A stretch of DNA of 18,807 nt from Caldifarciminota bacterium. GTDB lineage: Bacteria > Hydrothermota > UBA3073 > NMUJ01. This document shows positions 1 through 6,503 of the stretch, in pieces (within the stretch, counting starts at the first letter, position 1; each line of letters begins with the position of its first letter). A model generated the notes under the pieces. It saw only the letters and a list, made by a program, of their open reading frames with translations. It did not search any database and was not told the origin of the DNA. The translations under genes were made by a program, and so were the position numbers. The stretch covers positions 1 to 18,807 of the forward strand of contig JAGGUB010000035.1 in assembly GCA_021158725.1 (NCBI GenBank), read 5' to 3'.

Positions 1-1
1 G

Positions 2-637
2 TGGCGATTGCCGGTGATACTGGATCATAGGCCAGCAGTTGATGTGATACTGTATCTGCTTACGGGGTTCTCATATATTATCAGGCAACTGGGTAGCCAC
101 GGATGGGTGTTACTTATAGATGAGGGTGAGACACTCTTCCATACATATTCGCAAATGAGTGAGAAATTTGGTTACGCCCTGTACAGGGGGTTAGTACATG
201 TAGCGTGTGGGGATAGGAGGTTGGTGGATTGCAGGCTTAAAGCTGGTAGGTTCGTAGATACTGGTATAGGTAAGGTTGATGAGTATGGGTTCCTACATTC
301 AGGTGTACGACCGTTACCGTACATATACGAGGTGCCAACGTATATATTTCTGGTGATGTCAGTGACGCCATCAAGTTCAGTGTATTACGAGAAGGTTACG
401 GAGCTGTTCCCCAACAGTAAACGCATAAAGTTAACCCCACTAAGTAAAAGGGACTACCTGAGGATGTTTGATAAGATAATCGAACTATACTCAGCAGCAT
501 ATGGGGTGACATACTCCTATGACCAAATAGAGAAGGTGAAACAACGTACTATATCTGAGGGTAAACGTGGGTTGAGACAATTCCTTAAGTCGACAATCGA
601 TGAACTCGACATATTGCGACACTATGGGGATACGTGA
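2..637 (+). CDS. BrxD-like (DUF2791) P-loop ATPase, 5' truncated
   Basis: This frame is open from the left edge, so only the last 211 residues are present and the N-terminal half with the Walker A loop lies outside the window. A Walker B segment (GWVLLIDEGE) sits about 40 residues in, followed by a helical stretch and a SVTPSSS segment at a sensor-1-like position. This pattern, with a long helical C-terminus, is what I recognise from DUF2791 ATPases such as BrxD of BREX phage-defence loci. The stop overlaps the start of a Lhr-like helicase, the partner BrxD usually has (BrxHI). The role in the pair is probably ATP-driven handling of DNA or of partner proteins during defence; this is inferred from the family. 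Without the N-terminus the family call is good but not certain, and a more general AAA-type ATPase is the alternative. Confidence 0.68.
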   Translation, partial: WRLPVILDHRPAVDVILYLLTGFSYIIRQLGSHGWVLLIDEGETLFHTYSQMSEKFGYALYRGLVHVACGDRRLVDCRLKAGRFVDTGIGKVDEYGFLHSGVRPLPYIYEVPTYIFLVMSVTPSSSVYYEKVTELFPNSKRIKLTPLSKRDYLRMFDKIIELYSAAYGVTYSYDQIEKVKQRTISEGKRGLRQFLKSTIDELDILRHYGDT

Positions 638-2564
638 AGCACTCAAACATACGTGGATGCCATTCTTTGGCCGCTTTGGTAAGCTGTTACCTGTGCAGGA
701 GATGGCGATACCCAAAGTACTTATGGGTAGTAACCTTGTAATTGTATCACCAGCAGCTACTGGTAAGACTGAGGCGGTAGTTGCACCTGTTGTGGAACGC
801 ATGAAACAGGAGATGTGGCCCGCTTTCTCTATACTTTACGTGGTACCAACGAGGGCATTGGTCAACGACCTATATAAGAGGTTGCAACCACCGTTGGATA
901 GGTTGGGTGTATCGTTGCTTAGACGTACGAGTGAGCATCCGGATTTCAAACCCACACGGGTGAGCAATTTTCTGTTGACAACACCGGAGTCGTTGGATTC
1001 ACTCGTGGCAAGGTACCCGAAACTGTTTGAAACACTGCGGGTGATGATAATCGATGAGCTACATCTTTACGATGGCACCTATAGGGGTGACCAGCTACGT
1101 GTACTTATACAGCGTATCAACCGCATAGTTAAGCAGAAACCCAACTTCTATGCAATGTCAGCTACAATATATGAGCCAAACGAAATGGGTCACCGATATA
1201 TGGACGAATTTGATACAATTGTTGTGCACACTGAGCGTGAAATCGACTATAAGGTTATACCGTATGATGGTGATGTACGTGGGTTGTTGGATGAACTCAA
1301 CCACATGGGTGTGAGGAAGGTGCTGATATTCTCGAACACCAGACGTGATGCTGAGGATATTGCAATGCGTATAAAGGCGAGTTGGAGCTATGGACGTAAT
1401 GTTTGGGTACACCATGGTAGCTTAGATAAACGTGTACGTGAGGCGGTTGAACACATGATGGATAACGTACGTGTGGGTATGATATCAGCAACAACGACAT
1501 TGGAGTTGGGTATAGATATTGGTGATATCGATTGCGTGGTATTCAATGGTGTACCGCCATCGGTAACCGCTATGTTGCAACGTATGGGACGCGGTAACCG
1601 CCGTACGAATAGGTTAGTAGCTATCGGCCTGTATAGGGACGAGATGGAACGTCTATTCTTTGATGTGATGTTTGACAAAATACGTACGGGATGGATCGAA
1701 CCTTACGAGTATAGGCCAAAACTATCGGTAGCTGTACAGCAGCTGCTATCGTACGTGTATCAGAAACGTGCAACTGGGGTGACAATCGATAAGCTGTTGG
1801 AGGTGTTGACCCCACTCGAAATATCGCGTGATGAGTTACGTGAGCTTGTAGTTAACCTCATATCACGTGGATACTTGAAGATGGAGCTGTTCAGCATCAT
1901 ATATCCCGGTGAACGTATGGGTGGGCTGGTGGCACGTGGTAGGATACACTCGAATATCGAAACCATACCCAGTAAGTACGAAGTATACGATGTACGGACG
2001 GGCGAACGTATAGGTGAGATGGAGTTCATCGTACCAACATTTTTCATGCGTGGTAGGATGTGGACCGTAGAGCGTGAATCCTCCGGTAGGGTATTCGTAC
2101 GTGAAGTCAGTGGTAGGCCACACGATGCAGGTAAGGTATACAAAGGTAAAGGTTACGTGATCTGGGATGCATCACTCGGTAACGAGGTCAAAAAGCGTAT
2201 GTTTGGGGTCAATGATAAGCAATTTGTTAAGCTTGGCAACCGTATCTACCACTTCGTAGGTGTAATATATGGGTCAATATGGGCGGAAGTGTTACGACGT
2301 CGTGGTATCAAAGCAGTCGACCATGGTGGTATATATCTCACAGTCGATGAAACAAAGGATATCACCACCTTAACACGTGATGAGGTGAAACAAGTGATCA
2401 ACCACACATGGGTTGGCATAAAGAACCTGCTGGGCTTGGGTACATACTTCAGCTGGCTACCTGAGGGGCTCAAACGCAAAGCTGTATACGAGGCGATAAA
2501 TGTTGATAGGTTCATGAGATTGATACAGGATGCTGAGATAGTTACCCCCCACCATCCAACCTAA
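624..2564 (+). CDS. Lhr-type DEAD/DEAH superfamily 2 helicase, BrxHI-like
   Basis: A complete SF2 helicase of 646 residues. From the ATG at 624 the motifs run in order: I (PAATGKTEA, about residue 44), Ia (VPTRALVNDL), II (DELH), III (SATI), IV (LIFSNTRRDAE), V (TTLELGIDIGDID) and VI (QRMGRGNRR). A winged-helix and Lhr-core-like beta region follows, marked by IHSNIETIPSKYEVYD. An in-frame ATG at 600 would add eight residues; I prefer 624 because its overlap with the ATPase gene is a modest 14 nt and the protein then begins just ahead of the helicase core. Lhr-family enzymes move 3' to 5' on single-stranded DNA and unwind RNA-DNA hybrids. Directly following a DUF2791 ATPase, it matches the BrxD-BrxHI pair of type 2 BREX and similar defence loci. 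The gene is G-rich on its coding strand, unlike gyrB just downstream. Confidence 0.85.
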   Translation: MGIREALKHTWMPFFGRFGKLLPVQEMAIPKVLMGSNLVIVSPAATGKTEAVVAPVVERMKQEMWPAFSILYVVPTRALVNDLYKRLQPPLDRLGVSLLRRTSEHPDFKPTRVSNFLLTTPESLDSLVARYPKLFETLRVMIIDELHLYDGTYRGDQLRVLIQRINRIVKQKPNFYAMSATIYEPNEMGHRYMDEFDTIVVHTEREIDYKVIPYDGDVRGLLDELNHMGVRKVLIFSNTRRDAEDIAMRIKASWSYGRNVWVHHGSLDKRVREAVEHMMDNVRVGMISATTTLELGIDIGDIDCVVFNGVPPSVTAMLQRMGRGNRRTNRLVAIGLYRDEMERLFFDVMFDKIRTGWIEPYEYRPKLSVAVQQLLSYVYQKRATGVTIDKLLEVLTPLEISRDELRELVVNLISRGYLKMELFSIIYPGERMGGLVARGRIHSNIETIPSKYEVYDVRTGERIGEMEFIVPTFFMRGRMWTVERESSGRVFVREVSGRPHDAGKVYKGKGYVIWDASLGNEVKKRMFGVNDKQFVKLGNRIYHFVGVIYGSIWAEVLRRRGIKAVDHGGIYLTVDETKDITTLTRDEVKQVINHTWVGIKNLLGLGTYFSWLPEGLKRKAVYEAINVDRFMRLIQDAEIVTPHHPT

Positions 2565-2601
2565 CGCACGAATTTACTTGACTTAATGTGAATTTGCGTT
2601 A
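2562..2601. repeat. Inverted repeat between helicase stop and gyrB promoter
   Basis: Arms TAACGCA (2562-2568) and TGCGTTA (2595-2601) are perfect complements. Inner AATT arms (2571-2574 and 2591-2594) extend the stem after a 2-nt bulge, leaving a 16-nt loop. The left arm contains the helicase stop codon and the right arm runs into the gyrB -10 box. A run of four T follows directly, so it could act as a weak intrinsic terminator for the helicase transcript. It could equally be an operator over the gyrB promoter. The stem is AT-rich and would be weak at high temperature. Confidence 0.45.
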
Positions 2602-2605
2602 TTTT
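2578..2605 (+). promoter_or_regulatory. gyrB promoter (TTGACT-16-TATTTT)
   Basis: A -35 box TTGACT (2578-2583) and a -10 box TATTTT (2600-2605) are 16 nt apart. Transcription would start near 2612-2614, giving a leader of about 12-14 nt with no Shine-Dalgarno sequence before the ATG at 2626. The same boxes and spacing occur ahead of tRNA-Val, and nearly the same ahead of gyrA. Confidence 0.65.
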
Positions 2606-2625
2606 ATAAGGTATCGACCAACCTG

Positions 2626-4512
2626 ATGGAAGAGTACAAGGCTCAGGATATACAAGTTCTAAAGGGGATTGAAGCCGTCCGTCGCCGTCCCGCCATGTAT
2701 ATTGGTGACACCGGTGTACGTGGCTTACATCATCTCGCATTTGAGGTTATCGATAACTCCATCGACGAAGCCATGGTCGGTTACTGCAAGAATATCATTG
2801 TCTGCATACATAAGGATAACAGCCTAAGTGTCGAAGACGACGGTAGAGGTATACCCACCGAGAACCACCCCGAGATTGGCAAATCCGCACTCGAGGTTGT
2901 ACTCACACACCTACATGCAGGTGGTAAATTCAGCCGCAAGATCTACAGGATCTCCGGTGGCCTACACGGGGTTGGCGTCTCCGTGGTTAATGCCCTATCC
3001 GAATGGTTAGAAGCCATCGTATGGCGTGACGGCAAAACCTACTACCAACGTTACAGGAGGGGTGAACCCCTCCATCCCGTACTTGTTAAAGGTACAACCT
3101 CCAAACGTGGCACCTACATCAGGTTCCTACCTGACAAGGAGATATTCGATAAGGTCGAATGGCATTACGATATGCTTGCCGAACGTCTACGTGAGCTCGC
3201 TTTCCTCAACAAAGGGGTACGGCTCAAGCTTATCGATGAAAGACGTAACAAATCCACCGAATTTTACTACGAGGGTGGTATCAAAGAGTTCATCACGTTT
3301 GTCAACCAAGACAAAGACCCACTACACGATGTATTCTACTTCCATGCAACCAAAAACGGTGTCGACGTCGAGGTAGCCCTACAATACACCAACACATACA
3401 CTGAGAATATATTCTCATTCGCCAACAACATACACACAAAAGAAGGTGGTACCCATCTCGTTGGCTTCAAGACTGCACTCACCACGGTGTTGAATAATTT
3501 CCTATCAAAGACAAACCTCGCCAAAAACATAAGTATAGCAGGTGAAGATACCCGTGAAGGCCTCACCGCAGTTATCGCCGTTAAATTACATGACCCACAA
3601 TTCGAAGGTCAAACCAAGACCAAACTTGGCAACAGCGAAGTCAAAGGCATCGTAAGCTCACTAACCAACCAGTATCTAACACTTTTCCTTGAGGAAAACC
3701 CCGACGCCACATCCAAGATACTCCAAAAAGTGGTGAATGCCGCCACCGCCAGGTTAGCTGCCCAACGTGCACGCCAGATAACACGCCGTAAAACCGCACT
3801 CGAAACAGGCATACTACCGGGTAAGCTTGCCGACTGTATATCGAGAGATCCACGTGAAAGCGAACTATTTTTAGTAGAGGGTGATTCCGCCGGCGGTTCC
3901 GCCAAACAAGGTAGGGATCGCAACTTCCAAGCCATACTCCCACTACGGGGTAAAATTCTCAACGTCGAGAAGGCACGTGTCGATAAGGTGCTATCAAACG
4001 ACACAATGAAAGTCATCGTAGCAGCACTCGGTACCGGCATAGGTAAAGACAACTTCGATATTTCCAAGCTCAGGTATCACAAGATCATCATCATGACAGA
4101 TGCCGATGTTGACGGTGCTCACATAAAGACGTTGCTGTTGACATTTTTCTACCGCTACACGCCTGAGCTCATCGAAAACGGTCACGTGTATCTCGCACAA
4201 CCACCCCTCTACAAGATAAAGGCCAAAAACACCGTATACTATGCACATACGGACGAAGAGCTAAACGCCTTACTCGAGAAGCTGGGTGAAGACAAAGTCG
4301 AAATCCAGCGCTTCAAAGGGTTAGGTGAGATGAACCCCGAAGAACTTTACTCCACCACGATGGACCCCAAGAACCGTCGCCTACAGCAGGTACTGATCGA
4401 AGATGCCATAGAAGCCGACCGTATCTTCACCATACTCATGGGTGAGAAGATCGAACCCCGACGCGAGTTCATCGAACGTAACGCCAAGTATGCTGAAAAT
4501 ATTGATATTTAG
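2626..4512 (+). CDS. gyrB: DNA gyrase subunit B
   Basis: ATPase subunit of the type IIA topoisomerase that introduces negative supercoils. The 628-residue protein is full length for the compact GyrB class without the large insert of the E. coli enzyme. The GHKL ATPase domain shows E40 (likely catalytic base) and N44 in EVIDNSIDEA, D71 in EDDGRGIP, and the ATP lid GGLHGVGVS near residue 111. The TOPRIM domain has LVEGDSAGGSA near residue 417 and the acidic TDADVDGAH near residue 490. The C-terminal QRFKGLGEMNPEEL and an ending at RNAKYAENIDI are typical. The ATG at 2626 puts the normal N-terminus in place, and no ribosome-binding site precedes it. The last 23 nt overlap the EnvC-like gene, and the partner gyrA lies 2 kb downstream in the same run. 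Confidence 0.98.
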   Translation: MEEYKAQDIQVLKGIEAVRRRPAMYIGDTGVRGLHHLAFEVIDNSIDEAMVGYCKNIIVCIHKDNSLSVEDDGRGIPTENHPEIGKSALEVVLTHLHAGGKFSRKIYRISGGLHGVGVSVVNALSEWLEAIVWRDGKTYYQRYRRGEPLHPVLVKGTTSKRGTYIRFLPDKEIFDKVEWHYDMLAERLRELAFLNKGVRLKLIDERRNKSTEFYYEGGIKEFITFVNQDKDPLHDVFYFHATKNGVDVEVALQYTNTYTENIFSFANNIHTKEGGTHLVGFKTALTTVLNNFLSKTNLAKNISIAGEDTREGLTAVIAVKLHDPQFEGQTKTKLGNSEVKGIVSSLTNQYLTLFLEENPDATSKILQKVVNAATARLAAQRARQITRRKTALETGILPGKLADCISRDPRESELFLVEGDSAGGSAKQGRDRNFQAILPLRGKILNVEKARVDKVLSNDTMKVIVAALGTGIGKDNFDISKLRYHKIIIMTDADVDGAHIKTLLLTFFYRYTPELIENGHVYLAQPPLYKIKAKNTVYYAHTDEELNALLEKLGEDKVEIQRFKGLGEMNPEELYSTTMDPKNRRLQQVLIEDAIEADRIFTILMGEKIEPRREFIERNAKYAENIDI

Positions 4513-5533
4513 CTTACTTTTGGAGTTACCATCCACCAGCCAGCTAAAAGAGCTAACCCATAAAATAGAGAAAGCTCAAAAGGAAGAACAACGATTAGCT
4601 CAAAAGGAACAATCTCTACTGGCGGAGTTACAAGCTATCCAAAAAGATCTACGTAAACTCAACCACGATCTACGTATATTAGAAGCCCAGGAACTCACCT
4701 ATAGACGTACCCTACGTAAGTTGACCAAACTGAAAGGCACCAAATCACAAACCCTACATGATATCATAAACGAAGAACATACCTTATTACGTGTATGGCA
4801 CAAACATCGTGTCACAGGTAAGGCATCGGATTTCACCAACCTCATGTTTAAACGTATCGTCAACCATCACGAAACTTACACCGATCAACTTGAACACGAA
4901 ATCGAACGTATCGCCCAAAAGACCACAAAGTTAACCCACACCGTAAACAAGCTACGTAAGCTCAAACGCATAAAAGCGGCCAAACTCGACACCCTTCGTC
5001 AGCTATATGAGGAAAGGGAGGCCATCCTCACCAGTATAAGAAATGAAAGAGCCGCCAAACGTCAACTTTTAGCCGAATTGAAGCACGAACGTAATCGGCT
5101 CACCTCATTTATTGGTGAGCTCACACCAACTGAACAGTCTCCATCAAAAGTAAGTTTCATCTGGCCACTCCACGGTAAGGTAGTTGCAAGGTTTGGCCTC
5201 ACCCGAGACCCCGAGTATAACATACGTATACCCAACCCCGGCATCAACATAAGTGCACCATTACATACCCCCGTACGAGCAGCTGCCACCGGCGAAGTGG
5301 TATATGCGGATTGGTTTAGGGGGTTTGGTAAGCTCGTCATCATCGATCACAAAAATGGATGGTTCACGGTATATGGATACCTGATGGAACTAACTGTCAC
5401 AAAAGGTACCACCGTACGTCAAGGCGACCTAATCGGTTACGTTGGTGTTGCACCTTGGCACAACAAACCCACACTACATTTTGAAATAAGGCGTGGCAGC
5501 AAACCCATCGATCCACTAAAATGGCTACCTTAA
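4490..5533 (+). CDS. EnvC-like murein hydrolase activator (coiled coil + degenerate LytM)
   Basis: A predicted exported protein of 347 residues. A short hydrophobic N-terminus (ILIFSLLLEL) looks like a signal peptide. Residues about 18-215 are a long Lys/Glu/Gln-rich coiled coil, and residues about 222-347 are a peptidase M23 (LytM) domain. The zinc ligands are mostly lost: the HxGxD site reads NPGIN (249-253), the YxHL site reads YGYL (295-298), and the HxH site reads TLH (328-330), keeping only H330. That is the pattern of EnvC and NlpD proteins, which do not cut peptidoglycan but activate amidases during division. I chose the ATG at 4490 because it gives a signal peptide; the frame is open upstream to 4442 within gyrB. 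No ribosome-binding site is visible, and the gene overlaps gyrB by 23 nt and holB by 13 nt. Its usual controller FtsEX is encoded in this window on the other strand. Confidence 0.85.
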   Translation: MLKILIFSLLLELPSTSQLKELTHKIEKAQKEEQRLAQKEQSLLAELQAIQKDLRKLNHDLRILEAQELTYRRTLRKLTKLKGTKSQTLHDIINEEHTLLRVWHKHRVTGKASDFTNLMFKRIVNHHETYTDQLEHEIERIAQKTTKLTHTVNKLRKLKRIKAAKLDTLRQLYEEREAILTSIRNERAAKRQLLAELKHERNRLTSFIGELTPTEQSPSKVSFIWPLHGKVVARFGLTRDPEYNIRIPNPGINISAPLHTPVRAAATGEVVYADWFRGFGKLVIIDHKNGWFTVYGYLMELTVTKGTTVRQGDLIGYVGVAPWHNKPTLHFEIRRGSKPIDPLKWLP

Positions 5534-6447
5534 CATTCACTAATGTCGTAGGCCATAAGCTTGCAAAGAAGATGCTCATCAGCGACATACAAGCCGATAG
5601 AATAGCCACCGCATATCTATTTACTGGCCCCGATCATGTCGGTAAACGCACCTTAGCGATAGAGTTTGCCAAACTGGTCAACACCCATCAGTTACCCCCA
5701 GAGACAAGTCACCGCATATCGAAGCTAATAGATGATGGCCTAACGCTCGATGTCGTACTTGTGACACCCACCGATAAGGGTACAATACATATTGACCAAA
5801 TTCGTAACCTCAAAGAAGAAGCCTCCTACCTAAGCAGCTTAGCACATAGGTTCTTCATAATAGATGATGCACACACAATGACCCAGGAAGCAGCCAACGC
5901 ATTACTCAAGCTACTGGAGGAACCCCCCGAACGCACTTCGTTTATACTCATAACTTCACGTGAAGACATGTTACCCGACACCATAAAGTCACGCACCCGC
6001 AAGATACCATTCCGACGTATCGAGAACCATGAACTCGCAACCTATCTTCGCACCCATTATCCATTACATGAGAAGGAGCTCAACCTCATCATTGAGCGTG
6101 CCGAAGGTAGCCTCACCCGCGCATTAGACATAATAGAAGGTAAGCAACAAGAAAAGGAAGCACTGGCAACCGAATTCCTCATCTCACCCAAAAACAACCG
6201 CCTTAAGTTACTCAATAACCTCAACATTGAGCTGCCCGATTTCCTGTATACTGTCGAGTCACTACTCCGTACAGCGTTACTCACAAAGTATGGGGTTAAA
6301 CGTGTCACCCCCATACCAGACGAGTTACGTACATGGGATACTGGTCGGTTGCTTAAGGGTATCAAACTCTGTGAACAAGCATACTCACACTTACAGTATA
6401 ATGTAGCCCCTGACTTATTATGGTACTATATCTCGCTCACCTTATGA
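5521..6447 (+). CDS. holB: DNA polymerase III delta' subunit (clamp-loader AAA+ protein)
   Basis: A clamp-loader AAA+ subunit of 308 residues that helps load the sliding clamp onto DNA. The Walker A region reads GPDHVGKRTLA (36-46), with the GKR variant common in delta'. The Walker B-like segment is FIIDDAHTM (112-120), and ANALLKLLEEPPERTSFIL is the delta'/DnaX signature. The SRC motif is present as SRT (157-159). The four zinc-binding cysteines common between the P-loop and Walker B are absent, so this copy lacks the zinc module. Most of the C-terminal part is helical. The ATG at 5521 overlaps the preceding gene by 13 nt with no visible ribosome-binding site, which suggests translational coupling. 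DnaX/tau is longer and carries zinc cysteines, so delta' is the better call. Confidence 0.88.
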   Translation: MATLTFTNVVGHKLAKKMLISDIQADRIATAYLFTGPDHVGKRTLAIEFAKLVNTHQLPPETSHRISKLIDDGLTLDVVLVTPTDKGTIHIDQIRNLKEEASYLSSLAHRFFIIDDAHTMTQEAANALLKLLEEPPERTSFILITSREDMLPDTIKSRTRKIPFRRIENHELATYLRTHYPLHEKELNLIIERAEGSLTRALDIIEGKQQEKEALATEFLISPKNNRLKLLNNLNIELPDFLYTVESLLRTALLTKYGVKRVTPIPDELRTWDTGRLLKGIKLCEQAYSHLQYNVAPDLLWYYISLTL

Positions 6448-6467
6448 CGGTTATCGCACATAGATTG

Positions 6468-6495
6468 TTGACTTATAAGGGTTTCGCTTTATCTT
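6468..6495 (+). promoter_or_regulatory. gyrA promoter (TTGACT-16-TATCTT), leaderless
   Basis: A -35 box TTGACT (6468-6473) and a -10 box TATCTT (6490-6495) are 16 nt apart. Only 8 nt separate the -10 box from the gyrA ATG at 6504, so the transcript should start at or within about two bases of the start codon. It shares with the gyrB promoter the extended TTGACTTA, a GC doublet just before the -10 region, and a GCAC placed 12 nt upstream of the -35 box (6456-6459 here, 2566-2569 there). Confidence 0.65.
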
Positions 6496-6503
6496 AAAAT
6501 AAG

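Noticed and set aside
2565..2625. Replication origin or dif site at the skew switch
   Set aside because: No TTATCCACA-like DnaA boxes and no dif-like arms around a 6-8 nt centre are visible, and the skew order is that of a terminus rather than an origin.
3609..4067. 152-codon open frame on the minus strand inside gyrB
   Set aside because: It lies wholly antisense to the TOPRIM-coding part of gyrB, has no recognisable motif and has low-complexity composition.
4490..5533. Active M23 endopeptidase
   Set aside because: Three of the expected metal-binding residues are replaced, which fits an activator and not a hydrolase.
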